A stretch of DNA of 64,000 nucleotides from Halomonas alkalisoli (GTDB lineage Bacteria; Pseudomonadota; Gammaproteobacteria; Pseudomonadales; Halomonadaceae), in assembly GCF_021412585.1 (NCBI RefSeq), contig NZ_JAKCMI010000044.1:1-64000 (forward strand), in the 5' to 3' direction. A program made the translations under genes and the position numbers. Below the pieces are notes generated by a model. The model did not search any database and had not been told where the DNA came from. It saw only the letters and a list, made by a program, of their open reading frames with translations. Positions 1 through 11,402 of the stretch are shown piece by piece; the stretch's first letter is position 1, and each line of letters begins with the position of its first letter.

Positions 1-1428
1 CGCACCAAGATCGTCGCCACCCTGGGGCCGGCCAGCGACCGCGACGGCGTGCTGGAAGCGATGATCGAGGCCGGCGTCGACGTGGTGCGCCTCAACTTCT
101 CCCACGGTTCGCCGGACGACCACCGCCGCCGCCTCGAGCGGGTGCGCGAGATCGCCGCCCGCCTGGGTAGGGCGGTGGCCGCCCTGGGCGACCTGCAGGG
201 CCCCAAGATCCGCATCGCCCGCTTCAAGGATGGGCCGGTGACGCTGGAGGAGGGGCAGTCCTTCCTGCTCGACATGGCGCTGGACTCCGATGCCGGTGAC
301 GTGACCCGGGTTGGCTGCGACTACAAGACCCTGGCCGACGACGTCGCCCCCGGCGATCGGCTGCTGCTCGACGACGGTCGACTGGTGCTGCATGTGAACC
401 GGGTGGCCGACCACCTGATCCACACCAGCGTGGTGGTGGGCGGCAAGCTCTCCAACAACAAGGGCATCAACAAGGAGGGCGGTGGCCTCTCGGCCCCGGC
501 GCTCACCGACAAGGACCGCGCCGACCTCAAGACCGCCATCGACATCGGCGTCGACTACCTGGCGGTCTCGTTCCCGCGCAGCGCCGCCGACATGCAGGAA
601 GCGCGGGAGCTGTTGGGCGAGGCGGGCAAGGAGATCGGCCTGGTGGCCAAGCTCGAGCGCGCCGAGGCGGTGGCCGACGCGGCGACGCTCGACGGGATCA
701 TCGAGGCCTCCGAGGCGGTGATGGTGGCCCGCGGCGACCTGGGGGTGGAGATCGGCGACGCCGAGCTGATCGGCATGCAGAAGCGCATCATCAAGCGCGC
801 CCGCACCCTGAACCGGGCGGTGATCACGGCAACCCAGATGATGGAGTCGATGATCACCTCGCCGCTGCCCACCCGGGCCGAGGTGTTCGACGTGGCCAAC
901 GCGGTGCTCGACGGCACCGACGCGGTGATGCTCTCCGCCGAGACCGCCGCCGGGGACTTCCCGGTGGAGACCATCGCGGCGATCAACCGCGTCTGCCTCG
1001 GCGCCGAGCGCGAGAGGATCGCCCAGGAGTCGGGGCATCGTATCCACGAGGGCTTCTCGCGGATCGACGAGACCATCGCCCTGTCGGCGATGTACGCCGC
1101 CAACCACCTGCAGGGCGTGGCGGCCATCGCCTGCATGACCTCCACCGGCTACACGCCGCTGATCGCCTCGCGCATCCGCTCGGGCCTGCCCATCGTCGGC
1201 CTGGCCCACAGCCCGGTGGCCCAGCGGCGCATGGCGCTCTATCGCGGCGTGGTCTCGCTGCCCTTCGACACTAGCGAGATGACGCCCACCGAACTCAATG
1301 AGCGAGCGCTGGCGCTGCTGGTCGAGCAGGGCATTGCCACTGTCGGGGACCATGTGATCCTGACCCGGGGCGATCACATGAACGCCCATGGCGGCACCAA
1401 CACCCTGAAGATACTCGATGTGACGTAG
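1..1428 (+). CDS. pyk: Pyruvate kinase, 5' end cut by window edge
   Basis: Glycolytic enzyme that makes pyruvate and ATP from phosphoenolpyruvate and ADP in the cytoplasm. The frame is open from the first base, reading RTKIVATLGPAS, the start of the pyruvate kinase barrel, so only a few N-terminal residues are missing; the GTG at 49 is internal. Visible motifs are VRLNFSHG, GDLQGPKIR, the K-loop region LVAKLERAEA, the signature VMVARGDLGVE and the effector-domain end VILTRGDHMNAHGGTNTLKI. About 475 residues are visible, normal for a bacterial type II enzyme. It ends 127 bases before the next gene and has no evident link to it. Identity is certain; which isozyme it is cannot be said. Confidence 0.97.
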   Translation, partial: RTKIVATLGPASDRDGVLEAMIEAGVDVVRLNFSHGSPDDHRRRLERVREIAARLGRAVAALGDLQGPKIRIARFKDGPVTLEEGQSFLLDMALDSDAGDVTRVGCDYKTLADDVAPGDRLLLDDGRLVLHVNRVADHLIHTSVVVGGKLSNNKGINKEGGGLSAPALTDKDRADLKTAIDIGVDYLAVSFPRSAADMQEARELLGEAGKEIGLVAKLERAEAVADAATLDGIIEASEAVMVARGDLGVEIGDAELIGMQKRIIKRARTLNRAVITATQMMESMITSPLPTRAEVFDVANAVLDGTDAVMLSAETAAGDFPVETIAAINRVCLGAERERIAQESGHRIHEGFSRIDETIALSAMYAANHLQGVAAIACMTSTGYTPLIASRIRSGLPIVGLAHSPVAQRRMALYRGVVSLPFDTSEMTPTELNERALALLVEQGIATVGDHVILTRGDHMNAHGGTNTLKILDVT

Positions 1429-1555
1429 CGGAGAACGGCGCCGATCGCGCGGGCTTGGCCTACGCTTAGGCTAATGGGACCCGCCCGGGGTCGTCGGACA
1501 CCGGACGGGTTCAGGATGCTCTGGTCGGATTCGGCTCACCGCGAGGGCTTCGATC

Positions 1556-3205
1556 ATGTCCGCCACCCCCATACACCTGCTGCTGATCGAGGACAATGCG
1601 CTGCATCGCCGCCTGATCCAGCAGTTGCTCAAGGCCGACACTCAGCTGCGGTGCGACGTCGAGGCGGTGGAGCGTCTCGACACCGGCCTGATGCGCCTCG
1701 CCCAGGGCAACGTGGATCTCGTGCTGCTGGACCTGGTGCTGCCGGACAGCCAGGAGCTGGAGACCCTGTGGCGAGTCCGCCTGGTGGCGCCCCAGGTGCC
1801 GGTGGTGATCCTCACCAGCCTCGATGACGTCAAGCTGGCGGCCCGGGCGGTGGAGTCGGGGGCTTACGACTACCTGGTCAAGTCGCATCTCAAGGGCGCC
1901 TCCCTGGGGCGTGCGGTTCGCTACACCCTGGCCCGGGCCCGGGCCAGGGGCGGCGAATGGGACTCGCCGATGTTTCGCCTGGCCCAGCAGCAATTCCTCA
2001 AGGCTGCCCAGTACATGAACCTGGACGACAACGTGCGCCAGCGCCTGCTGTTCCCCCAGCGCGCCCAGATGGTCTCCTTTCCCTTCCTGCGCGACGATCA
2101 CAGCCAGGTGGAGACGGTGTTCGGCTACCGGGTCCAGCACGTCCTCACCATGGGGCCGACCAAGGGCGGCATCCGCTATCACCAGGATGTGACCCTGGGC
2201 GAGGTGGCGGCCCTGGCCACCTGGATGACCTGGAAGTGCGCCCTGATGCGGCTGCCCTTCGGTGGCGCCAAGGGGGGTGTGCGGGTCGACCCCACCGCGC
2301 TCAGCAGTTCGGAGCTGCAGCGCCTGACACGACGCTATACCACCGAGATCATCGAGATGATCGGCCCCGACAAGGACATCCCCGCCCCGGACCTGGGCAC
2401 CGACGAACAGGTCATGGCCTGGGTGATGGATACCTACAGTCAGCAGATGGGGCATGCGGTGCCGACGGTGGTCACCGGCAAGCCGGTGGTGCTGGGGGGC
2501 TCGCTGGGACGCAAGGAGGCCACCGGGCGCGGCCTGGTCTACCTGATCGAAGCCTCGGCGGCGCACCTGGGGCTCGAGCTCGCCGGGTCGACCGCAGTGG
2601 TTCAGGGCTTCGGCAATGTGGGCAGCCATGCGGCGCGCTTTCTCGCCGAACTGGGCGTCAAGATCATTGCGGTGGGAGATGTCTCCACCGCCCTCTATCG
2701 CCACGAGGGCCTGTCGGTGGAGGCACTGGAAGCCCATGTCGCCCAGCACCGGGTGCTGGGCGGTTTTCCGGATGCCGAGCCGATCGACAACAAGGAGTTG
2801 CTGGAGCTCGACTGCGACATCCTGGTGCTGGCGGCCCTGCAGAACCAGGTCACGGTGGAGAACGCCGCCGACATCAACAGCCGGCTGCTGGCCGAGGGCG
2901 CCAACGGCCCGACCATGCTCGAGGCCGACGATATCCTCCACGAGCGGGGCATCTTCGTGCTGCCCGACATCCTCGGCAACGCTGGGGGGGTGACGGTGTC
3001 CTATTTTGAGTGGGTGCAAGGCATGCAGAACCTGACCTGGACCCTGGACGAAATCAACGGTCGGCTCCGGGCGATCCTGCTCGATGCCTTCCAGCGTACC
3101 CTCGAACGCGCCCAGCGCGACAAGCTCGACATGCGCACGGCGGCGCTGATCGAGGGCGTCTCGCGAGTGACCGAAGCCAAGCTGTTGCGCGGGGTCTTTC
3201 CCTAG
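1556..3205 (+). CDS. Response-regulator receiver fused to glutamate dehydrogenase
   Basis: Residues 5-125 form a complete CheY-like receiver domain with the acidic pair E12/D13, phospho-acceptor D59 (LVLLDLVLPDS), T87 and K109. From about residue 145 to the end the protein is a full Glu/Leu/Phe/Val dehydrogenase: substrate lysine K227, catalytic lysine K239 in PFGGAKGG, D279 in PAPDLGTDEQ, and a Rossmann motif GFGNVG from residue 351. At 549 residues it equals one receiver plus one usual 410-residue GDH. The likely reaction is reversible oxidative deamination of glutamate to 2-oxoglutarate. The hybrid kinase 42 bases downstream is the obvious phosphodonor, so the enzyme may be switched by phosphorylation (inference). 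The ATG is preceded by a weak GAGGG. All key residues of both halves are intact, so this is not a decaying fusion. Confidence 0.93.
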   Translation: MSATPIHLLLIEDNALHRRLIQQLLKADTQLRCDVEAVERLDTGLMRLAQGNVDLVLLDLVLPDSQELETLWRVRLVAPQVPVVILTSLDDVKLAARAVESGAYDYLVKSHLKGASLGRAVRYTLARARARGGEWDSPMFRLAQQQFLKAAQYMNLDDNVRQRLLFPQRAQMVSFPFLRDDHSQVETVFGYRVQHVLTMGPTKGGIRYHQDVTLGEVAALATWMTWKCALMRLPFGGAKGGVRVDPTALSSSELQRLTRRYTTEIIEMIGPDKDIPAPDLGTDEQVMAWVMDTYSQQMGHAVPTVVTGKPVVLGGSLGRKEATGRGLVYLIEASAAHLGLELAGSTAVVQGFGNVGSHAARFLAELGVKIIAVGDVSTALYRHEGLSVEALEAHVAQHRVLGGFPDAEPIDNKELLELDCDILVLAALQNQVTVENAADINSRLLAEGANGPTMLEADDILHERGIFVLPDILGNAGGVTVSYFEWVQGMQNLTWTLDEINGRLRAILLDAFQRTLERAQRDKLDMRTAALIEGVSRVTEAKLLRGVFP

Positions 3206-3247
3206 CCGCGCGGCAGTCGATCGGTCTGGAATGTGGGGGGACAGCGC

Positions 3248-6139
<2,892 letters not shown>

Positions 6140-6318
6140 TGAGCGAGATGCCGATAGCGCCGACGAGCTGGCGCTGTGACAAGGGCGGTCGAGACGGCCC
6201 CCGGTCGGCGCGGTGACGAGGCTCCTGTATTGTTGTATACAATAAATTGACAGGATGTAGCCAGCCTGAAGGAAACATGCGAAGGTATTCTCATGACGCA
6301 GACGGGAGAGGTCGTATC
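6140..6318 (+). promoter_or_regulatory. gntR promoter region with GntR-type palindrome at 6233-6242
   Basis: A perfect 10-base palindrome TTGTATACAA lies at 6233-6242. It fits the TNGT-N-AC-NA pattern known for FadR/FCD-subfamily GntR regulators. TATACA inside it could be a -10 box, with GTGACG at 6213-6218 as a weak -35 at 17-base spacing, so a bound regulator would block the promoter. Autoregulation by the gene just downstream is inferred. Confidence 0.5.
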
Positions 6319-7053
6319 ATGAGCAGTATCTGGCAGGAGGAGATCGCGGCGGAGACGCGAGCGGGTGGGCGTATCAGCGACCGCTTCATCGTCGACAAGG
6401 TGCGTAAGGCCGTGCTGACCCAGCGTTTGCCGCCGGGTACGCGCCTGCCGGAGGTGGCCCTGGGCGATATCTTCGGCGTGAGCCGCTCGGTGGTGCGCAA
6501 GGCCCTGACACGGCTGGCCGCCGACTACGTGGTCACCCAGCAGCCCAATCAGGTGGCACGGGTCAGGGCGCCCAGCATCGAGGAGACCCGGGAGACCTTT
6601 GCCGCCCGCCGGCTGGTGGAAGGCGAGGTGGCCGCGCTGCTGGCGGGTCGGCTCGATGACGAGCAGCTGGCGACCATCGCTTCCCTGGTCGAGCGCGAGG
6701 CCGAAGCCCACGCGTGCGGCGACGAACCGGCTCGTATCGAGCACTCCCTGGCCATTCACCATCTCCTGGCTGAGCGTTCCCCCAACCGGGTGCTGGGCGC
6801 CATGCTCACCGATCTCATCCTGCGCACTTCCATCGTCATCGCGCTCTACAAGCGTGCCGGCCTGGCCAGCTGCTTCCTGGCCGAGGACCACCCGGCACTG
6901 CTGGCACACTTGCGGACCGGCGACGGCGAGGCGGCCCGGCGCTGCATACACGATCATCTCCAGGCGCTCGAGAACCTGCTCGACCTCAGCACCCGGGAGA
7001 CACGGATCGACCTCATGGCCATTCTCGGTCAGCGGGAGGGAGTCACCGAATAG
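6319..7053 (+). CDS. GntR-family (FCD subfamily) transcriptional regulator
   Basis: DNA-binding repressor or activator of 244 residues. An N-terminal winged helix-turn-helix (RFIVDKVRKAVLTQRLPPGTRLPEVAL..FGVSRSVVRKALTRL) is followed by an all-helical FCD ligand domain with histidines in HHLL and IHDHL that in this family can hold a metal. The ATG at 6319 is chosen for its GGGAGAGG ribosome site 7 bases upstream; the same frame is open further upstream with ATGs at 6256-6300 that lack such a site. It stands 151 bases ahead of modA on the same strand, so control of molybdate uptake is possible but not shown. The ligand is unknown; this subfamily usually senses carboxylic acids. Confidence 0.88.
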   Translation: MSSIWQEEIAAETRAGGRISDRFIVDKVRKAVLTQRLPPGTRLPEVALGDIFGVSRSVVRKALTRLAADYVVTQQPNQVARVRAPSIEETRETFAARRLVEGEVAALLAGRLDDEQLATIASLVEREAEAHACGDEPARIEHSLAIHHLLAERSPNRVLGAMLTDLILRTSIVIALYKRAGLASCFLAEDHPALLAHLRTGDGEAARRCIHDHLQALENLLDLSTRETRIDLMAILGQREGVTE

Positions 7054-7133
7054 GATTCCTCTGGGCTCGGCGTCGGCAGTGACCGGCGCTGGCCGAGGCT
7101 CGCGCCGGATCATGCCGGCGGCAAGATGACGAC

Positions 7134-7152
7134 CGGCCGGCTTTACCGGCCA
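7134..7152 (+). terminator. Short GC hairpin after gntR
   Basis: GGCCGG and CCGGCC pair around CTTTA. There is no T-run, so this is a weak terminator or a separator between gntR and modA at best. Confidence 0.25.
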
Positions 7153-7204
7153 TGCCTTCCTGACTGACAATGCCGACACTCCACGGGGCAATCGGTAGCT
7201 TGCG

Positions 7205-8014
7205 ATGCACACACTCCTGCGCTGGGGGCTGGCCGCCTGGCTGGTCCTCTTCTTCTCTCCGGCCCAGGCCGGCGTGCCTACCGTTGCCGCTGCCTCGGAT
7301 CTTCAATTTGCCCTTGCCGAAGCCGCCCGGCGCTTCGAGGCCGATACCGGCCAGCAGCTGCGGCTCAACTTCGGCTCTTCGGGTAACTTCCGCCGCCAGA
7401 TCGCCCAGGGGGCGCCGTTCGAGCTCTACCTGTCGGCCGATGAGGCCTACGTGCATGCGCTGCATGCGGAAGGGCATACCGAGGATGCCGGCGTGGTCTA
7501 CGCCATCGGGCGGCTGGCCTGGCTACAGCGGGCCGGGCGCAATGACCTGCCGAGCGGCGACGACCCGTTGGCCGCGGTGCGCGAGGCCCTGGCGATGCAC
7601 GCCCAGGGCGAGGGGCGGCCGCGCATCGCCCTGGCCAACCCCGACCACGCCCCCTATGGCGTCGCGGCCAGGCAAGCGCTGGAGCATGCCGGACTGTGGG
7701 CGGACAGTGCTGCCCTGCGGATACTCGGCGAGAACGTGTCCCAGGCGGCCCAGTTTGCCCTCTCCGACGACGCCCGTGGCGGGCTGGTGGCCTGGTCCCT
7801 GGCATTGGCCCCCGAGCTCGGCGATCGCAGCGAGTTCGTGCTGATTCCCGAAGCCTGGCATGAGCCGCTGGTACAGCGCATGGCGCTGGTCGAGGGAGCC
7901 GGCGATACCGCCCGGGCCTTCTATCACTGGCTCCAGCAGGACGAGGGGCGTGCTATTCTCGCCGACTACGGCTTTCGTCTCCCCGAGGACGATGTCGATA
8001 CCGAGGCGCCCTGA
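7205..8014 (+). CDS. modA: Molybdate ABC transporter, periplasmic binding protein ModA
   Basis: Binds molybdate or tungstate in the periplasm and delivers it to ModBC. A signal peptide (about residues 1-22, cleavage after AQA) precedes the type II binding fold: AAASDLQFALAEAA, the anion-binding FGSSGNFRRQI, FELYLSADE and NPDHAPYGVAARQAL are typical ModA segments. At 269 residues it is a little longer than the usual 230-250. Its TGA overlaps the ATG of modB by one base, so the three mod genes are one translationally coupled operon. Molybdenum supply is relevant to molybdopterin enzymes elsewhere in the genome; no molybdoenzyme catalytic subunit is seen in this window. Confidence 0.93.
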   Translation: MHTLLRWGLAAWLVLFFSPAQAGVPTVAAASDLQFALAEAARRFEADTGQQLRLNFGSSGNFRRQIAQGAPFELYLSADEAYVHALHAEGHTEDAGVVYAIGRLAWLQRAGRNDLPSGDDPLAAVREALAMHAQGEGRPRIALANPDHAPYGVAARQALEHAGLWADSAALRILGENVSQAAQFALSDDARGGLVAWSLALAPELGDRSEFVLIPEAWHEPLVQRMALVEGAGDTARAFYHWLQQDEGRAILADYGFRLPEDDVDTEAP

Positions 8015-8682
8015 TGGACTGGACGGCCCTCTCTGTCTCCCTGCGCCTGGCGCTGATGACCTGCCTGCTGTTGATCCCGGTGGGGCTGTGGCTGGGCCGC
8101 ACCCTGGCCCGGGCGCGATTTCGCGGCAAGTCGCTGTGCGAAGCGCTGGTGGCGCTGCCGCTGGTCATGCCGCCCACGGTGCTGGGCTTTTACCTGATGA
8201 TGAGCTTCGGCCGCGACGCCCCATTCGGCGCCTTCTGGCATCGCTTGACCGGGGAGGGGCTGAACTTCACCTTCACGGGAATCCTGCTGGCCTCACTGGT
8301 GGCCAGCCTGCCCTTTGCCGTGCAGCCGATCCAGCGCGCCTTCGAGGCGATACCCGCCAACCTGAGCGAGGCGGCCTGGTGCAGCGGGCTCTCCCCCTGG
8401 CAGACCTTCCTGCGCATCGAGCTCCCGCTGGTGTGGCCCGGCGTGATCTCTGCCCTGGCGCTGACCTTCGCCCATACCCTGGGTGAGTTCGGCGTGATTC
8501 TGATGGTGGGTGGCGCCATCGACGGCGAGACCCGCACCCTCTCCATCGCCATCTACGATCGGGTCCAGGCCTTCGACGAGACCGGCGCAGGCATCATGTC
8601 GGCCATGCTGCTGCTGGTGTCGTTCCTTACCATCGGCGTGGTCTACGGGCTGGCGGGGCGGCGGAGGTGGCGTCATGCCTGA
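8014..8682 (+). CDS. modB: Molybdate ABC transporter permease ModB
   Basis: Inner-membrane channel of the molybdate importer, 222 residues. Five or six hydrophobic segments are visible, with the permease coupling loop EAAWCSGLSPWQTFLRIELPL (the EAA motif) that contacts the ATPase. VALPLVMPPTVLGFYL and HTLGEFGVILMVGG are characteristic ModB stretches. Start overlaps the modA stop; end overlaps the modC start by 8 bases. Confidence 0.94.
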   Translation: MDWTALSVSLRLALMTCLLLIPVGLWLGRTLARARFRGKSLCEALVALPLVMPPTVLGFYLMMSFGRDAPFGAFWHRLTGEGLNFTFTGILLASLVASLPFAVQPIQRAFEAIPANLSEAAWCSGLSPWQTFLRIELPLVWPGVISALALTFAHTLGEFGVILMVGGAIDGETRTLSIAIYDRVQAFDETGAGIMSAMLLLVSFLTIGVVYGLAGRRRWRHA

Positions 8683-9814
8683 TTGGCCCGGCAGGTCCCC
8701 GGCCTCGCCAGGGGCGGGGCGGCTGACGGTATCACTGCACCAGGCCGGGCCGATTCCCCTGGCCGCCGAATTCGCCTGTGAGCGAGGAGAGCTGCTGGCG
8801 CTGGTGGGCCCTTCCGGCAGCGGCAAGACGACCCTGCTGCGTGCCATTGCCGGTCTTTACCGGCCGGCAGAAGGGCGCATCGACTGCGGTGACGAGACCT
8901 GGCTGGATACCTCCCCGGGCATTGTGCGCCGGCCCCAGGCGCGTCGGGTGGGCGTCGTCTTTCAGGACTATGCGCTGTTCCCCCACCTGAGTGCCCGGGA
9001 CAACGTCAAGGTGGCGCTGGGCCATCTCGAGCCCGGCCGGCGCAGCGCCTGTGCCGACGAGTGGCTGGGCCGGATGCGCCTGGAAGGGCTCTCCAGTCGC
9101 TACCCGTCACAGCTCTCCGGTGGCCAGCGCCAGCGGGTGGCGCTGGCCCGGGCGTTGGCGCGCGAGCCCCGGGCGCTGTTGTTGGACGAACCCTTCTCGG
9201 CGGTGGACCAGGTGACACGGCGTCGCCTGCAGCGCGAGCTGGCCCTGCTGCGCGAGCAGATCCACATTCCGATCCTGCTGGTGACCCATGACCTGGACGA
9301 GGCGGTGGCACTGGCGGACCGGATCTGCGTGCTTCACGGTGGCCGTACGCTGCAGACCGATGTCCCCGAGAGACTGTTTCGCCACCCGGCCAGTGCCGAG
9401 GTGGCGCGACTGCTGGATCGCCATAATATTTTCGAGGGGCGGGTCGTGAAGGTCGAGGGCGAGCGTCGGCTGCAGTGGGGGCCATGGCTTCTGCAGGTGG
9501 CCCATGGTCTGGAGTCGCTGTCCCCCGAGCAGCGAGTCGCCTGGTACCTGCCCGACTCCGACGTGGTGCTTCACCGCCGCGACCGGCCCTCACGCGGGGA
9601 AAGGGAGAACCCGGTGACGGGGCGTATCGGCGAATTAGTGGTGCTGGGTGGCATGACGTCGCTGACGCTGGTCTTCGACCATGGCCCCGAGACCCTGCGC
9701 TTCGATATCGCCACCCATGCGGCCCGTCGCAATGGGCTGGCTCGTGGTGAGTGGGTGCAGGTTTCCCTGCTTGCGGGGGGAATTCACCTGCTGCCCCACA
9801 CCCAAAGGGATTGA
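8675..9814 (+). CDS. modC: Molybdate ABC transporter ATP-binding protein ModC
   Basis: ATPase that powers ModAB, 379 residues. Walker A GPSGSGKTT, Q-loop VFQDYALFPH, signature LSGGQRQR, Walker B ALLLDEPF and the H-loop VTHD are intact. The C-terminal third (from about residue 290) carries a molybdate-binding TOBE/MOP-like domain with NPVTGRIGELVVLGG. The ATG at 8675 is chosen because it overlaps the end of modB, as expected for coupling; the same frame is open further upstream inside modB but that part is not ModC-like. Tenth base after its stop begins the next gene, which may be co-transcribed. Confidence 0.94.
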   Translation: MPDWPGRSPASPGAGRLTVSLHQAGPIPLAAEFACERGELLALVGPSGSGKTTLLRAIAGLYRPAEGRIDCGDETWLDTSPGIVRRPQARRVGVVFQDYALFPHLSARDNVKVALGHLEPGRRSACADEWLGRMRLEGLSSRYPSQLSGGQRQRVALARALAREPRALLLDEPFSAVDQVTRRRLQRELALLREQIHIPILLVTHDLDEAVALADRICVLHGGRTLQTDVPERLFRHPASAEVARLLDRHNIFEGRVVKVEGERRLQWGPWLLQVAHGLESLSPEQRVAWYLPDSDVVLHRRDRPSRGERENPVTGRIGELVVLGGMTSLTLVFDHGPETLRFDIATHAARRNGLARGEWVQVSLLAGGIHLLPHTQRD

Positions 9815-9823
9815 GGAGACGAT

Positions 9824-10360
9824 ATGACACCGCTTTATCGATTGGGGCTCTCTACACGCGCAAGCCTGGCGCTGCTTCTCCTTGTGGCCGTCGTCATGCT
9901 GGTCTGGCGCTGGCCTGCCGTGGCCGAGTCGACGACGGCTCTGGAGCGCCAGCCCCTGCGGATCGATGCCGGCGGCGAGGTCTTTCGGCTCGAGGTGGAG
10001 ATGGCGCGAACAGCGGACGAGCGTCGCATCGGGCTGATGGATCGCGACTCGCTGGCGCCCGACGCGGGCATGCTGTTTCTTTATGACCGGATTCAGCCCC
10101 CACAGAGCGGGTTCTGGATGTATCGCACCCGTATTCCGCTAGATATCGCCTTCATCGACGCCCACGGCCGTATCGCCACGATCCACACCATGGAACCCTG
10201 TCCATCGGACACTCCCCGGGAGTGCCCGGCGACACTGGCCGGTGCACACTATCAGGCCGCGCTGGAGGTGAATGCCGGCTATTTCGCCGAGCGCGGCATC
10301 GAGGAGGGGGCCTGCGTGGTCTGGCCCGGTCGCAAGCAGGGATGCTCAGCAGCCGACTAA
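9824..10360 (+). CDS. Exported DUF192 family protein
   Basis: A 178-residue protein with an N-terminal hydrophobic segment (residues 14-36) that acts as signal anchor or signal peptide, then a DUF192 domain: LEVEMARTADERRIGLMDRDSLAPDAGMLFLYD, FWMYRTRIPLDIAFID and the cysteine pair in EPCPSDTPRECPA. The family is widespread; its biochemical role is not established. A GAGGAGA ribosome site supports the ATG. It lies 9 bases after modC and may ride on the mod transcript. Its last 15 bases overlap the end of the convergent DMT gene. Confidence 0.85.
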   Translation: MTPLYRLGLSTRASLALLLLVAVVMLVWRWPAVAESTTALERQPLRIDAGGEVFRLEVEMARTADERRIGLMDRDSLAPDAGMLFLYDRIQPPQSGFWMYRTRIPLDIAFIDAHGRIATIHTMEPCPSDTPRECPATLAGAHYQAALEVNAGYFAERGIEEGACVVWPGRKQGCSAAD

Positions 10361-11203
10361 GGCGCGAAAGCGAATCACGATCAGCGCCACGCCGGCGATG
10401 ACCATGGCGCCACCGAAGGCGATATGGGCATTGAGCTGCTCCCCCAGCAGCACGATGCCCAGCACCACCGCCCCCGCCGGCACCAGCAGGCTCAGCGGCG
10501 CCAGCCGGCTGACCGCGTGGCGGCGTAACAGGCCGTACCACAGGCCATAGGCGACGATCGACGACATCACGGCGGTATAGAAGACCGCTCCCCAGCCGAA
10601 CAGGCCGGCCTGGCCGATGGCCTCCATCTGCCCCTTCTCGAGCCACCAGGAACCCAATCCCACCTGCGGAATGGCGAATAGCGCGACCCAGCCCGCCAGG
10701 GCCATGGGGGCGATATTGGGACCTTTCTTGATCAACAGCTGCGAGATCGCCCAGCCCAGGGCGCTGAGCAGCAGCAGCGCCATGGGCAGCGGCGAGGGCA
10801 GGCTGGGGCCGCCGGCGAGTATCATCACGCCGCCGAATGACAGCGCGAGCCCCACCATGCGCTTGGCGCTCAGGCGTTCGCCCAGGAAGATCACTGCCAG
10901 CAGGGTGGCGAAGGGCGTTCCCATCTGCACCAGCAGCGCCCCGGTACCCGCCTCGGCCTGGCCCAGCCCGATGAACAGCAGGGCGAAATGGAGCGTGCCG
11001 AAGGTCACCGACAGCAGCAGCAGGAAGGGGAGCTGATGCCTGGCGACCGGGTGGAAGGGCACCAGCAGGGCGGCGACCAGGATGAAGCGCAGGGTGGTCA
11101 GCAGCAGTGGCGGGAGCTCCGCGACCCCCAGCTTGATGACGATGATGTTCAGGGCCCAGATGGTGACGATCACCAGGCCCAGCAGCAGATCGCGAAGCGG
11201 CAC
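10346..11203 (-). CDS. EamA/DMT-family metabolite transporter
   Basis: Inner-membrane protein of 285 residues with ten hydrophobic segments in two EamA repeats (about 5-135 and 150-280), the layout of the drug/metabolite transporter superfamily (RhaT/YdcZ-like amino-acid or metabolite exporters). The start is GTG (MPLRDLLLGLVIVTIWALN) with an AAGGA 9 bases upstream on the minus strand. Convergent with, and overlapping, the DUF192 gene. Substrate cannot be told from sequence. Confidence 0.88.
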   Translation of the reverse strand: MPLRDLLLGLVIVTIWALNIIVIKLGVAELPPLLLTTLRFILVAALLVPFHPVARHQLPFLLLLSVTFGTLHFALLFIGLGQAEAGTGALLVQMGTPFATLLAVIFLGERLSAKRMVGLALSFGGVMILAGGPSLPSPLPMALLLLSALGWAISQLLIKKGPNIAPMALAGWVALFAIPQVGLGSWWLEKGQMEAIGQAGLFGWGAVFYTAVMSSIVAYGLWYGLLRRHAVSRLAPLSLLVPAGAVVLGIVLLGEQLNAHIAFGGAMVIAGVALIVIRFRALVGC

Positions 11204-11402
11204 GAGCGGGATTCCTTGGACGGTACGGCCTGGCGAGGGTAACAGCGACGTCGGCAGTCGTCGCGTTATGCCAATGACGGTCTATCATTCAACGCGGGAC
11301 TTCGTAGAATATTGAAGCGTAACATGTCCCGGATTGTACCAACCCAGAACGACAATCGCGGCCGGTCTTCTCTGAACCGGCCCTTTGCTGCAAGGACACG
11401 TC

